DNA of 64,000 bases from Enterobacter sp. RIT418 (lineage in GTDB: Bacteria; Pseudomonadota; Gammaproteobacteria; Enterobacterales; Enterobacteriaceae), in contig NZ_QBJD02000017.1 in NCBI RefSeq assembly GCF_003057745.1, positions 47,536-111,535 of the forward strand. The letters are read 5' to 3'. The notes beneath the pieces are model-generated. The model worked only from the letters and a program-made list of their open reading frames with translations. It ran no database searches and was not told where the DNA came from. Made by a program: the position numbers and the translations under genes. Shown here piece by piece: positions 18,017-27,449 of the stretch (positions within the stretch are counted from its first letter, which is position 1; each line of letters opens with the position of its first letter).

Positions 18017-19615
18017 CTAGCGCAACGGCATTAATGGCACGATGCGCCCATTATGCTGTGCTGGCGGAGAAGAACTCTCCGCCAGCCACTTCGGAAACTC
18101 TCGCAGCGGCATCGGCCGCGCGTATAAATAACCTTGCAGAGTATGTACGCCGTGGCGGCGCAAATAGCGCGACTGCTCTTCGGTTTCAACCCCTTCAGCC
18201 ACCAGCTCAATATTCAGCCTCTGCCCCAGCGCAATAATAATGTCCGTCACCGTCGAATTTACGGCATCGGTGCCAATTGCGGCGGTAAACGATTTATCAA
18301 TTTTCAGCACGTCCGGGTGAAGTTTTTCGAGCCAGGAGAGAGCGCTGCTTCCGGTACCAAAGTCGTCAATGGCCAGCTTAACCCCTTTGCGATGCAGCTC
18401 GCGGACGATGCGGTAGTCCACGTCAAGCAGCGCATCGCGCTCGGTTAGCTCGATAGTCAGCTGCTGGCACGGGCCGGCGCTGAACCACAGGCGGTTAAGA
18501 TCCTGCAAAAGCACCGCGCGGCGAAAATGGCTTGCGGCAACGTTAATGCCAATGTGAAAGCTTGAGGAGGCGGGAAAGACGCCAATCTGGCGAACCGTTT
18601 CGGCGATCACGTAGCGGGTCAGGGGAACAATCAGGTTGTGCTCCTCCGCCAGCGGGATAAACACGTCCGGAGAGATCCATCCCTGGCGCGGATTGTTCCA
18701 GCGCAGCAGGATCTCCACGCCGATACATTGCTGGGTGCGGGCATCCACCAACGGCTGGCAAAACAGCTCAAGCTCTCGCGCGGCAAGCCCCATGCTTATC
18801 TCCCAGGTGAAGCTCATCCGGCGCGCCGTCGCCAGCCAGGCGATATAGCCCAGCAGCAGGCTAAGCATCATCGCGAGCGGAAGCTGGGTCGGCAGGTTTT
18901 TTAGCGCCATTTCGCCCGGACCGGGGCCGCTAACGGTGATGCTAAAGGGGAAGCGGGGAGAGGCCTGCTGGAAATGCGTATCGCCGCTGTCAATGTCCAG
19001 GGCATCCGAAACCTGCTGCCCATAGCGAAGCGACTGGTTTCCGACGCGCAGAACCGCATCGGTAATGAGCGGCGGCTGTGGTTCAAGGATCATCCGCGAG
19101 ATCAGATCGATATTCACCACCTCGACCACGCCGTCTTCGCCGTCAGGCGAAACGGGATACCACTGAATTAGAATGGGGCTTCCCTCCAGCAGCCACCGAT
19201 CGGTCGACAGCACCAGCGCCGGCTTGCTGACGGCCTGGGGCGGAAGAAACTCACTCACGGGAACGTTGCGGCTGCCGAATACGCTGGAGCAATACAGCTT
19301 GCCGTCCTTGATCAGCGCAATCGATCGCACGGTCTGAAGAATGGCGGCCTGCTTACGCAGGATCAGATGGGCCTGGTCGCAGGGGGCTCCCACCATTGAC
19401 AGGAGCATGTCGCGACGGCTTTCTAGCGAGATTAAAACATTGTCGAGCGCGCGGACGGTATGGCTGGTGAAGTTGAGGATGCGGTCCTGATTGATATTTC
19501 GTTGAGAAATAAACCGAATGCCCAGCGTCAGAATGAGCGTAAGAAACGCAACCGCGACGCAGACGATGACGCGTTTTCGGCGATATTTTTTGATGATCGT
19601 TTGTGCAGTTTGCAT
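18017..19615 (-). CDS. pdeD: cyclic-di-GMP phosphodiesterase PdeD (YoaD)
   Basis: This 532-residue enzyme hydrolyses c-di-GMP. It has an N-terminal membrane helix (about residues 15-35), a periplasmic CSS-motif domain (Cys-Ser-Ser in KLYCSSVFG), a second helix near residue 240 and an EAL domain. Catalytic signatures are intact: the EAL-position motif reads EILLRW, IDDFGTG follows, and ELVAEGVE is near the end. CSS-EAL enzymes sense periplasmic redox through the cysteine with DsbA/DsbB. The ATG at 19615 matches the E. coli N terminus. Confidence 0.93.
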   Translation of the reverse strand: MQTAQTIIKKYRRKRVIVCVAVAFLTLILTLGIRFISQRNINQDRILNFTSHTVRALDNVLISLESRRDMLLSMVGAPCDQAHLILRKQAAILQTVRSIALIKDGKLYCSSVFGSRNVPVSEFLPPQAVSKPALVLSTDRWLLEGSPILIQWYPVSPDGEDGVVEVVNIDLISRMILEPQPPLITDAVLRVGNQSLRYGQQVSDALDIDSGDTHFQQASPRFPFSITVSGPGPGEMALKNLPTQLPLAMMLSLLLGYIAWLATARRMSFTWEISMGLAARELELFCQPLVDARTQQCIGVEILLRWNNPRQGWISPDVFIPLAEEHNLIVPLTRYVIAETVRQIGVFPASSSFHIGINVAASHFRRAVLLQDLNRLWFSAGPCQQLTIELTERDALLDVDYRIVRELHRKGVKLAIDDFGTGSSALSWLEKLHPDVLKIDKSFTAAIGTDAVNSTVTDIIIALGQRLNIELVAEGVETEEQSRYLRRHGVHTLQGYLYARPMPLREFPKWLAESSSPPAQHNGRIVPLMPLR

Positions 19616-19712
19616 AACCGCTCGCCCGTCAGGCCACCAGCCCCAAAAGCCGGAAGTAACAGAGTGAGTGTAGTGGGGAAAACCTAAGGAGACGAGATGT
19701 AAGAAGAAATTT

Positions 19713-19735
19713 CGCCCATCTTTTGCAGATGGGCG
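19713..19735 (-). terminator. hairpin after sdaA
   Basis: On the minus strand a perfect 9-bp stem CGCCCATCT/AGATGGGCG with a 5-base loop follows the sdaA stop by 10 bp. The downstream T-richness is interrupted (AAATTTCTTCTT), so termination may be imperfect. Confidence 0.65.
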
Positions 19736-19745
19736 AGGGGAAGTA

Positions 19746-21110
19746 TTAGTCGCACTGCACCTTGATTGCCAGGCCACCGCGGGACGTCTCGCGGTACTTC
19801 GCGTTCATGTCTTTGCCGGTTTCGTACATGGTTTCAATGACCTTATCCAGCGAGACGCGTGGCTCGCTGGTACGGCGCATGGCCATACGCGAGGCGTTGA
19901 TCGCTTTTACCGATGCGATGGCGTTACGCTCGATGCACGGCACCTGCACCTGGCCCGCAACCGGATCGCAGGTTAAGCCAAGGTTGTGTTCCATGCCGAT
20001 TTCCGCAGCCACGCAGACCTGTTCCGGGCTTGCGCCCAGCAGCTCGGCCAACCCTGCCGCCGCCATGGAACACGCGACGCCAACCTCACCCTGACAGCCC
20101 ACTTCAGCGCCGGAGATCGAGGCGTTCATTTTGTACAGCGCGCCGATCGCACCCGCTGCGAGGAAATAGCGAATGAAGATATCCTGGGTGACGGGTTCGA
20201 TGAAGTGATCGTAGTACGCCAGCACCGCCGGAACGATGCCGCATGCGCCGTTGGTTGGCGCGGTAACCACACGCCCGCCCGCGGCGTTCTCTTCGTTGAC
20301 GGCCAGGGCAAACATGTTTACCCAGTCCACCACGTTCATCGGATCGTTAGAGAACTTGTCCGTCGTGACCAGCATGCGGCGCAGGGCGGAGGCGCGACGC
20401 GGCACGCGCAGCGGCCCCGGCAGGACGCCTTCGGTATTCATCCCGCGATCGATGCACGCGCGCATGGTTTGCCAGACGTTCGTGAAATAGTCTTCGATCT
20501 CTTGTTTACTGTGCAGCGCCAGCTCGTTCTGCATTACCATGCCGGAGAGCGACAGGCCGGTTTCTTTGCAGTAGCCCAGCATTTCCGTCGCGGATTTGAA
20601 CGGATACGGTACGTTCACGTCGCCAACGCTGTCTTTGCCGAAATGCTCTTCATCAACGATAAAACCGCCGCCGATGGAGTAGTACGTTTTGCTGTAAATT
20701 TCTTTTTCGCCGCTAAACGCGTGGATCGTCATCCCGTTTTCATGCAGCGGCAGGTTGTCGCTGCGAAAACGCATGCCGTCGTCCTGCGGGAAGTCCACTT
20801 CGTGCTGGCCGTTTGCCAGCAGCAGGCGACCGCGCGTTTCAACGTCGCGAATAAATGCCGGAATGGCATCAATGTCAACCGTGTCCGGCATATTGCCTGC
20901 CAGACCCATAATAATGGCGATATCGGTGTGGTGGCCTTTACCCGTTAATGACAGCGAGCCGTAGACATCCACGGCGACACGGGTAACGCTTTCCAGTAAT
21001 CCTTTTTCGACCAGATCATCGACGAACTGTTTACCGGCCTTCATCGGCCCTACGGTATGGGAAGAAGAAGGACCAATTCCCACTTTGAACATGTCGAATA
21101 TACTAATCAC
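19746..21110 (-). CDS. sdaA: L-serine dehydratase 1 (SdaA)
   Basis: SdaA is an oxygen-sensitive 4Fe-4S enzyme that converts L-serine to pyruvate and ammonia. The GTG at 21110 gives 454 residues, as in E. coli, and has AGGAG seven bases upstream; another GTG six bases earlier is too close to that site. The N-terminal beta domain includes the GPSSSHT motif. The alpha domain carries conserved cysteines in [20 protein letters not shown] and [14 protein letters not shown] for the iron-sulfur cluster. Lrp control is known for E. coli sdaA. Confidence 0.96.
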   Translation of the reverse strand: MISIFDMFKVGIGPSSSHTVGPMKAGKQFVDDLVEKGLLESVTRVAVDVYGSLSLTGKGHHTDIAIIMGLAGNMPDTVDIDAIPAFIRDVETRGRLLLANGQHEVDFPQDDGMRFRSDNLPLHENGMTIHAFSGEKEIYSKTYYSIGGGFIVDEEHFGKDSVGDVNVPYPFKSATEMLGYCKETGLSLSGMVMQNELALHSKQEIEDYFTNVWQTMRACIDRGMNTEGVLPGPLRVPRRASALRRMLVTTDKFSNDPMNVVDWVNMFALAVNEENAAGGRVVTAPTNGACGIVPAVLAYYDHFIEPVTQDIFIRYFLAAGAIGALYKMNASISGAEVGCQGEVGVACSMAAAGLAELLGASPEQVCVAAEIGMEHNLGLTCDPVAGQVQVPCIERNAIASVKAINASRMAMRRTSEPRVSLDKVIETMYETGKDMNAKYRETSRGGLAIKVQCD

Positions 21111-21294
21111 TTTCACACTCCTGACAGGGTTACCAGACTTCCCGGTAACGATGTTTTAACTGCGCATAGTGTATGAGGGAACGTCAGCGTCGGCTTAACT
21201 ATTCACATGAATTAAACTAATGAGTAACCCCCAATTTACTAATGTTGAGAGGCGCCTCGCAAACTTACGTCAAATTAGTGAATGTAAAGTATAG

Positions 21295-21873
21295 TCAAGG
21301 TTTCAGGCCGATTTGCAGCGCCAGCTCACGAATGATGCCTGCCGTCATGCCCCAGACAAAATAATGCTGATACCACGACAGCCACACCCGGTGATCGTGC
21401 CCCCGGCGCTGAATATCAAGGGGGTGATAACGGCCAAGTCGAAGGGCTTCTTCCAGCGGCATTTCGAACACCGCGGACACCTCGTCGACGCTGGCATGGT
21501 ATTGAAGATCGGGCGGAATAACGCCGACCACGGGGGTAACCTGAAAACCTGTCACGCTGTCGACCGGCGGAAGTACGCCAATCACCTCCACGGCTTCAGG
21601 AGGAATGGCGACCTCTTCCTGCGCCTCGCGCAGCGCCGCGGCGATTAGCGAGGCGTCCGTGCTGTCGACCGCGCCGCCGGGAAAAGCGACCTGCCCGGCG
21701 TGTTTACGCATATGCGGCGCGCGCTGCGTGAGCAGCAGTCCGGGCCGATCGCGGCGCACGACGGGGATCAGCACCGCGGCCTGACGATGGTTGAGCGTCT
21801 CCCGGCTGACCTGCGGACGCAATAGCTGAAAGCGCGATAAAAAATCATCCAGCGTCAGATTCTCTTTCTCCAC
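21295..21873 (-). CDS. nudL: coenzyme A pyrophosphatase NudL
   Basis: NudL is a Nudix hydrolase that cleaves CoA and CoA derivatives. The 192-residue sequence has the Nudix helix ([22 protein letters not shown] region, about residues 67-88) with the REAQEE metal-binding core, plus the upstream LLTQR and [10 protein letters not shown] segments typical of the CoA-specific subfamily. It follows pabB by 3 bp, so the two are probably translated from one message, the same arrangement as E. coli pabB-yeaB. Confidence 0.93.
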   Translation of the reverse strand: MEKENLTLDDFLSRFQLLRPQVSRETLNHRQAAVLIPVVRRDRPGLLLTQRAPHMRKHAGQVAFPGGAVDSTDASLIAAALREAQEEVAIPPEAVEVIGVLPPVDSVTGFQVTPVVGVIPPDLQYHASVDEVSAVFEMPLEEALRLGRYHPLDIQRRGHDHRVWLSWYQHYFVWGMTAGIIRELALQIGLKP

Positions 21874-21876
21874 CCG

Positions 21877-23226
21877 TCAATTCTCCAGTTGCTTCAGGAT
21901 ACGGTTAACTTTATCAAAGGTTTCCTGATATTCAGCCCCAACTTCGCTATCGGCGACGATGCCGCCCCCCGCCGAACAGTAGAGTTTGCCCTGGCTTGCG
22001 GTGACCGTGCGAATCGTGATACTGGTATCCAGCGTGCCGCAAAGGCTCACATAGCCAATGCTGCCGCACCAGGCGTTGCGCCGATGCGGCTCCAGCTCGT
22101 CAATAATTTCCATCGCCCGTACCTTGGGCGCGCCGGTGATGGAGCCGCCCGGAAACGCGGCGCGCAGCAGGTCGCAGGCGGAGCGCGACGCGGGCAGCCG
22201 TGCGGTAATGGTGCTGACCAGGTGGTGAACGGCAGGGAAGGGCTCGACGACGAACAGCTCGGGCACGGCAACGCTTCCCGGCTCGGCCACGCGGCCAATG
22301 TCGTTTCGCATCAGATCGACAATCATCAGGTTTTCGGCGCGGTCCTTCGGCGAGGCGGCCAGCCTTTCAGCCTGCAAGCGGTCAGCGGCGGGATCGCTCA
22401 GGCGCGGGAGCGTGCCTTTGATCGGGCGCGTCTGGATGGTGCCCTCAGCCAGATGAATAAAACGCTCCGGCGATACGCTCAGAATGGCGCCTTGCTCCAG
22501 GCGAATAAAGGCGCTGAACGGCGCGCGGTTGCTGTCATTAAGCTGCGTAAATGCCTGCCACTCGTCGCCTGCGTAGGTGGCTTCGAAGCGCTGCGCGAGA
22601 TTCACCTGATAGCAATCGCCGCTTTGCAGGTAGCTCTGCACGCGGCTGAATTTCTTTGCATACTCCTGCTCGCTCATGTTTGAGCGCCATGATGAGGTGA
22701 GCGTAAAGGCATCGCGTCCGGCGGGTTGTTGCGCCTCAAGCCAGGCTAACCGGGCCTCGACGTCCTTATGGCTCAGGAGCGTAACGGCCTGCTTTTGATG
22801 GTCAACAATCAGCGCCCAGTCGTACAGGCCGACGGCCATGTCCGGCAGCAAAATGTCGTTTTCCGCGTTCTGGGGCAGCGTTTCAAAGCGCCGCCCCAGA
22901 TCGTAGCCAAACAGCCCCAGCGCGCCGCCCTGGAACGGCCGATCGGGATGTGGTGCGGCGGACAGGTTCAGCGCGTCAACGGCCTGCTGAAGGAGCGTCA
23001 GCGGATCGTCCGTCGACGGGCCGCGCGCGGTCTGCGTAACGTCTCCTTGAGTGATCAGCGTGCTAACCGGGTCGGCGACAAGAATGTCGAAGCGGCTGTA
23101 GGGGTGATCCGCATGGCCGGAGTGCAGCAGCATTGCATACGGCAGATGGCTCAGACGGGCAAACCAGAACTCGGCGGCGTCAGCGCGCCAGGGCAAGGTA
23201 ATAACAGTGGGGAAGCGCATGTTCAT
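21877..23226 (-). CDS. pabB: aminodeoxychorismate synthase component I (PabB)
   Basis: PabB aminates chorismate to 4-amino-4-deoxychorismate for folate synthesis, using ammonia from PabA. The chorismate-binding domain fills the C-terminal ~260 residues. It shows the PIKGTLPR motif, whose lysine separates PabB from anthranilate synthase (PIAGT), and the segments KDRAENLMIVDLMRND and GGSITGAPKVRAMEIIDELE. The ATG at 23226 aligns residue for residue with the E. coli N terminus (449 residues). An ATG three codons earlier is possible. No strong ribosome site is visible. It is divergent from yoaH. Confidence 0.95.
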   Translation of the reverse strand: MNMRFPTVITLPWRADAAEFWFARLSHLPYAMLLHSGHADHPYSRFDILVADPVSTLITQGDVTQTARGPSTDDPLTLLQQAVDALNLSAAPHPDRPFQGGALGLFGYDLGRRFETLPQNAENDILLPDMAVGLYDWALIVDHQKQAVTLLSHKDVEARLAWLEAQQPAGRDAFTLTSSWRSNMSEQEYAKKFSRVQSYLQSGDCYQVNLAQRFEATYAGDEWQAFTQLNDSNRAPFSAFIRLEQGAILSVSPERFIHLAEGTIQTRPIKGTLPRLSDPAADRLQAERLAASPKDRAENLMIVDLMRNDIGRVAEPGSVAVPELFVVEPFPAVHHLVSTITARLPASRSACDLLRAAFPGGSITGAPKVRAMEIIDELEPHRRNAWCGSIGYVSLCGTLDTSITIRTVTASQGKLYCSAGGGIVADSEVGAEYQETFDKVNRILKQLEN

Positions 23227-23287
23227 GTGTGGCATACTACCGGGCAGCGTGAAATAATTAGCGCGAATAATTTAGCAGGAGTTGACG

Positions 23288-23470
23288 ATGTTTGCAGGTT
23301 TACCTTCCCTCAGTCATGACCAACAGCAGAAAGCGGTTGAACGTATCCAGGAACTGATGTCCCAGGGGATGAGCAGCGGGCAGGCGATTTCCCAGGTGGC
23401 GGAAGAGCTTCGCGCCACCCATACCGGCGAGCGGATCGTGGCGCGTTTTGAAGATGAGGATGAAGAGTAA
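23288..23470 (+). CDS. yoaH: small conserved protein YoaH (UPF0181)
   Basis: The 60-residue acidic protein starts [14 protein letters not shown] and ends in a run of Asp/Glu. It matches E. coli YoaH in length and sequence; the function is unknown. AGGAG six bases before ATG 23288 fixes the start and rules out the TTG two codons upstream. It sits between the divergent pabB and the convergent yoaB, as in E. coli. Confidence 0.92.
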   Translation: MFAGLPSLSHDQQQKAVERIQELMSQGMSSGQAISQVAEELRATHTGERIVARFEDEDEE

Positions 23471-23476
23471 TCGGGC

Positions 23477-23821
23477 CTAGACCGCCGCGATAATCTTAAT
23501 CTCAACTTTATATTCCGGCTTCATCAGCGTGGCCTGTACGGTGCAGCGTACAGGCGCGTGGCCCGCGACGACCCATGCATCCCAGGCTTTGTTCATTGCC
23601 GCGAAATCCTCTTTATTCGCCAGGAAAATCGTGGCATCCAGAATGCGGGATTTATCGCTGCCCTGTTTTTCCAGCACGGCGTCAATTTGCGCCAGCGTAT
23701 TGGCCGTCTGCTCGAAGGCGTCGGCGTCGAGATTGGCCGGTACGCCGGTGTAGTACAGCGTCTGATTATGAATTACCACATCAGACCAGCGTGCCTCGGC
23801 ATCAATGCGCACAATTGTCAT
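23477..23821 (-). CDS. yoaB: RidA/YjgF-family protein YoaB
   Basis: The 114-residue protein belongs to the RidA family, members of which act on reactive enamine/imine intermediates. Family landmarks include YTGVPAN near the N terminus and the late segment APVRCTVQATLMKPEYKVEIKIIAAV, with the conserved arginine of the active pocket. The ATG at 23821 is chosen because the upstream extension overlaps the yoaA promoter region and lacks family similarity. The specific substrate of YoaB is not known. Confidence 0.88.
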   Translation of the reverse strand: MTIVRIDAEARWSDVVIHNQTLYYTGVPANLDADAFEQTANTLAQIDAVLEKQGSDKSRILDATIFLANKEDFAAMNKAWDAWVVAGHAPVRCTVQATLMKPEYKVEIKIIAAV

Positions 23822-23954
23822 AAACGTTTCCTCGTTATTTTGCGTATTCAGGCGGCAAGACTGCCATATTGTTGTCGCGTCGTCACTATTTGGGCTGGCA
23901 CAGGAGAGGATGGGCTGACATAATCCCTGTGCAAAAATACAGTGAGAGAGCACC

Positions 23955-25865
23955 GTGGCAGACGATTTTTCCCCCGAAGGCCAGTTAGCACAGGCGATTC
24001 CCGGCTTTAAGCCGCGTGAACCTCAGCGGCAGATGGCGCATGCCGTTGCGCACGCCATCGACAAGGCACAACCGCTGGTGGTTGAGGCCGGTACCGGCAC
24101 GGGGAAAACCTACGCCTATCTCGCGCCTGCGCTGCGGGCGAAGAAAAAAGTCATCATCTCGACCGGGTCGAAAGCGCTGCAGGACCAGCTCTACAGCCGC
24201 GACCTGCCTACGGTCGCGAAGGCGCTGAAGTACAAAGGCCGTCTGGCGCTACTGAAAGGGCGCTCTAACTATCTTTGCCTCGAGCGCCTTGAACAGCAGG
24301 CGCTGGCCGGCGGCGACCTGCCCGTACAAACCCTGAGCGACGTGATCGTGCTGCGCGCATGGGCGAACCAGACCGAAGAGGGTGATATCAGCACCTGCGC
24401 CAGCGTGCCGGAAGATTCACCCGCCTGGCCGCTGGTCACGAGCACTAACGATAACTGCCTCGGCAGCGACTGCCCGCTGTATAAAGACTGCTTTGTGGTG
24501 AAAGCCCGTAAAACCGCGATGGACGCGGACGTGGTGGTGGTTAACCACCATCTCTTCCTCGCCGACATGGTGGTCAAAGACAGCGGCTTTGGCGAGCTTA
24601 TCCCGGAAGCGGACGTCATGATATTCGATGAAGCGCACCAGCTGCCCGATATCGCCAGCCAGTATTTTGGCCAGTCGCTCTCCAGCCGTCAGCTTCAGGA
24701 CCTGGCGAAAGATTTCACCATTGCCTACCGCACGGAGCTCAAAGACACCCAGCAGCTGCAAAAGTGTGCAGACCGTCTGGCGCAAAGCGCACAGGACTTC
24801 CGCCTGCAGCTCGGCGAGCCGGGCTACCGGGGCAACCTGCGCGAGCTGCTGGCGGACAAAAACATCCAGCGCGCGCTGCTGCTCCTCGACGATGCCCTTG
24901 AACTCTGTTACGACGTGGCGAAGCTGTCGCTCGGGCGTTCGGCCCTGCTGGATGCGGCCTTTGAACGCGCGACGCTCTATCGTGCGCGGCTGAAAAGGCT
25001 GAAAGAGATCGGCCAGCCGGGATACAGCTACTGGTATGAATGCACCTCCCGCCACTTCACGCTGGCGCTGACGCCGCTGACCGTGGCGGATAAATTCAAA
25101 GAGGTGATGGCGCAAAAGCCGGGGAGCTGGATTTTTACCTCCGCGACGCTCTCCGTTAACGACGATCTTCATCACTTTACCGAACGTCTGGGCATTGAGC
25201 AGGCGGAGTCGCTTCTGCTGCCAAGCCCGTTTGATTATGAAAAGCAGGCGCTGCTCTGCGTACCGCGTAATCTTCCTTTACCTAACCAGCCGGGGGCGGC
25301 GCGCCATCTGGCGGCGATGCTCAGGCCGATGATCGAGGCCAACAACGGCCGCTGCTTTATGCTCTGCACCTCTCACGCCATGATGCGCGACCTGGCCGAG
25401 CAGTTCCGCGCCACCATGACGCTTCCCGTTCTTCTGCAGGGAGAAACCAGCAAAGGCCAGCTGCTTGAGCAGTTTGTCTCCGCCGGTAACGCGCTTCTGG
25501 TGGCGACCAGCAGCTTCTGGGAAGGGGTGGACGTGCGCGGCGATACCCTTTCGCTGGTGATCATCGATAAGCTGCCGTTCACGTCCCCGGACGATCCGCT
25601 GCTGAAGGCGCGCATGGAAGACTGCCGCCTGCGCGGGGGCGATCCGTTTGATGAGGTTCAGCTTCCCGATGCGGTCATTACCCTCAAGCAGGGGGTAGGG
25701 CGACTTATCCGCGACGTCACCGATCGCGGCGTGCTGGTGATTTGCGATAACCGTCTGGTGATGCGCCCCTACGGCGCCACCTTCCTCGCAAGCCTGCCGC
25801 CCGCGCCCCGCACGCGGGATATTAAACGCGCGGTCCGCTTCCTGGCGAACCCAACGGCGGAGTAA
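23955..25865 (+). CDS. yoaA: DinG/XPD-like iron-sulfur helicase YoaA
   Basis: YoaA is a superfamily-2 DNA helicase related to DinG and XPD. In E. coli it binds the polymerase III chi subunit HolC and helps repair stalled forks. The 636-residue protein has Walker A EAGTGTGKT near residue 44, four cysteines placed like an iron-sulfur cluster (YLCLE, then NCLGSDCPLYKDC), a DEAH box (FDEAHQLPD) and C-terminal helicase motifs including QGVGRLIR. It is divergent from yoaB and precedes tsaB by 66 bp. Confidence 0.95.
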   Translation: MADDFSPEGQLAQAIPGFKPREPQRQMAHAVAHAIDKAQPLVVEAGTGTGKTYAYLAPALRAKKKVIISTGSKALQDQLYSRDLPTVAKALKYKGRLALLKGRSNYLCLERLEQQALAGGDLPVQTLSDVIVLRAWANQTEEGDISTCASVPEDSPAWPLVTSTNDNCLGSDCPLYKDCFVVKARKTAMDADVVVVNHHLFLADMVVKDSGFGELIPEADVMIFDEAHQLPDIASQYFGQSLSSRQLQDLAKDFTIAYRTELKDTQQLQKCADRLAQSAQDFRLQLGEPGYRGNLRELLADKNIQRALLLLDDALELCYDVAKLSLGRSALLDAAFERATLYRARLKRLKEIGQPGYSYWYECTSRHFTLALTPLTVADKFKEVMAQKPGSWIFTSATLSVNDDLHHFTERLGIEQAESLLLPSPFDYEKQALLCVPRNLPLPNQPGAARHLAAMLRPMIEANNGRCFMLCTSHAMMRDLAEQFRATMTLPVLLQGETSKGQLLEQFVSAGNALLVATSSFWEGVDVRGDTLSLVIIDKLPFTSPDDPLLKARMEDCRLRGGDPFDEVQLPDAVITLKQGVGRLIRDVTDRGVLVICDNRLVMRPYGATFLASLPPAPRTRDIKRAVRFLANPTAE

Positions 25866-25931
25866 TTTGCGCGTAACTGTGCTACTATGCGCGCCATTTT
25901 GTGACTGACTATTGCGAGAGCGCGACAACTG

Positions 25932-26627
25932 ATGCGAATTCTGGCTATCGATACCGCGACGGAAGCCTGTTCCGTCGCCCTGTGGAACGACGGCGCTATC
26001 TGCGCGCACTTTGAAGAGTGCCCGCGCGAACACACCCAGCGGATCCTGCCATTGGTAAAACAGATCCTCACCGAAGGAAACGCCAGCCTGACCGGGCTTG
26101 ACGCGCTGGCCTATGGCCGCGGCCCGGGAAGCTTTACCGGCGTGCGCATTGGCATTGGCATTGCGCAGGGCCTGGCGCTGGGCGCAAATCTGCCGATGAT
26201 CGGCGTCTCCACGCTGGCTACGATGGCGCAGGGCGCATGGCGTATGACAGGTGCGTCCCGCGTGCTGGCGGCCATCGACGCGCGCATGGGCGAAGTCTAC
26301 TGGGCCGAGTACGTCCGCGACGAGCAGGGCGTCTGGCACGGCGAAGAGACCGAAGCGGTGCTCAAGCCGGAAGCGGTGACCGAACGCCTGAAGCAGCTCT
26401 CCGGCGAATGGGCAACGGTAGGAACGGGCTGGGCGGCGTGGCCGGAGATGGCAAACGACGCGGGGCTTACGCTGGTGGATGGCCAAATGCTTCTGCCCGC
26501 GGCGGAAGACATGCTCCCGATTGCCTGCCAGCAGCTGGCGGCAGGAAAAACCGTCGCCGTGGAACAGGCTGAACCAGTTTATTTGCGAAACACCGTTGCG
26601 TGGAAGAAACTTCCGGGCCGCGAGTGA
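25932..26627 (+). CDS. tsaB: tRNA threonylcarbamoyladenosine synthesis protein TsaB
   Basis: TsaB forms the complex with TsaD and TsaE that transfers threonylcarbamoyl to A37 of ANN-decoding tRNAs. The essential scaffold protein is 231 residues, the E. coli length. It has the ASKHA-fold start [15 protein letters not shown] and the family signature [15 protein letters not shown] near residues 65-80. It follows yoaA and precedes yeaY, as in E. coli (old name yeaZ). Confidence 0.95.
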   Translation: MRILAIDTATEACSVALWNDGAICAHFEECPREHTQRILPLVKQILTEGNASLTGLDALAYGRGPGSFTGVRIGIGIAQGLALGANLPMIGVSTLATMAQGAWRMTGASRVLAAIDARMGEVYWAEYVRDEQGVWHGEETEAVLKPEAVTERLKQLSGEWATVGTGWAAWPEMANDAGLTLVDGQMLLPAAEDMLPIACQQLAAGKTVAVEQAEPVYLRNTVAWKKLPGRE

Positions 26628-26664
26628 ATCTCAGTAACAGGAACTGAGAAAAAGGAGTCGCACC

Positions 26665-27246
26665 ATGACGGTTCAAACTAACGTTGTACGTCTATTGATG
26701 GCAGGCGCGTTTGCCATAACGCTGAGCGGTTGCGTCACCGTTCCTGATGCGATTAAGGGCAGCAGCCCGACGCCACAGCAGGATCTGGTTCGCGTGATGA
26801 ATGCCCCCGAGCTGTACGTTGGGCAGGAGGCGCGTTTCGGAGGCAAGGTTGTCAATGTTATCAATCAGCAGGGCAAAACCCGCCTTGAAATCGCCACGGT
26901 GCCGCTGGACAGCGGCGCGCGGCCAGCGTTAGGCGAGCCCTCGCGCGGACGAATTTACGCTGACGTCGGCGGGTTCCTCGATCCGGTTGATTTCCGCGGG
27001 CAGCTGGTGACGGTTGTCGGCCCCATTACCGGAACTGCGCAGGGGAAAATCGGCAATACGCCGTATAAATTTATGACTATGCAGGTGAACGGGTACAAGC
27101 GCTGGCGGATTGTTCAGCAGGTCGTGATGCCGCCGCAGCCAATCGATCCGTGGATGTGGGGCCCGCACCCGTACCGCTATGGCTACCCGGGCTGGGGCTG
27201 GTATAACCCGGGCCCGGCGCAGGTCCAGACAATTGTAACTGAGTAA
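26665..27246 (+). CDS. yeaY: Slp-family outer membrane lipoprotein YeaY
   Basis: The 193-residue protein has a type II signal peptide with the lipobox LSGC, placing the lipidated cysteine at residue 22. The body resembles Slp, a starvation-inducible outer membrane lipoprotein, with a single OB-like domain. It ends in an aromatic Pro/Gly/Trp/Tyr-rich tail (about residues 155-185). It matches E. coli YeaY closely. An AAGGAG site precedes the ATG. It has its own terminator before fadD. Confidence 0.92.
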   Translation: MTVQTNVVRLLMAGAFAITLSGCVTVPDAIKGSSPTPQQDLVRVMNAPELYVGQEARFGGKVVNVINQQGKTRLEIATVPLDSGARPALGEPSRGRIYADVGGFLDPVDFRGQLVTVVGPITGTAQGKIGNTPYKFMTMQVNGYKRWRIVQQVVMPPQPIDPWMWGPHPYRYGYPGWGWYNPGPAQVQTIVTE

Positions 27247-27265
27247 CTTACTGTTATTACTAGGA

Positions 27266-27302
27266 AAGAGGCAGCGGCTCGGCCGCTGTCTCTGTTTTTT
27301 TA
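27266..27302 (+). terminator. rho-independent terminator after yeaY
   Basis: The stem GGCAGCGGC/GCCGCTGTC (one G-T pair, flanked by further pairing GA/TC) with a three-base TCG loop is followed by a T tract. Confidence 0.88.
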
Positions 27303-27361
27303 CGGATAAAACGAAAAAAAAGAGTGACGCGCTTCGCAACCTTAAATCCGAACAATTAATA

Positions 27362-27386
27362 AACTGGTACGCTGAGTTAATATAAT
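27362..27386 (+). promoter_or_regulatory. fadD promoter with FadR operator
   Basis: AACTGGTACGCTGAGTT (27362-27378) closely resembles the E. coli fadD operator recognised by FadR, an imperfect palindrome. It directly abuts a perfect TATAAT -10 (27381-27386). The layout would let FadR block RNA polymerase until long-chain acyl-CoA releases it. fadR itself lies 9 kb downstream in this window. Confidence 0.8.
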
Positions 27387-27449
27387 GTTAACAAACTGTT
27401 TATTATCGGGGTTGTGATGACGACGAACACTCATTTCAGAGGTGATGCA

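Noticed and set aside
19986..20948. 320-codon plus-strand frame
   Set aside because: Antisense to sdaA, which is intact and highly conserved.
25278..26486. 402-codon minus-strand frame across yoaA and tsaB
   Set aside because: It spans two well-recognised genes on the opposite strand and has mirror-frame composition.
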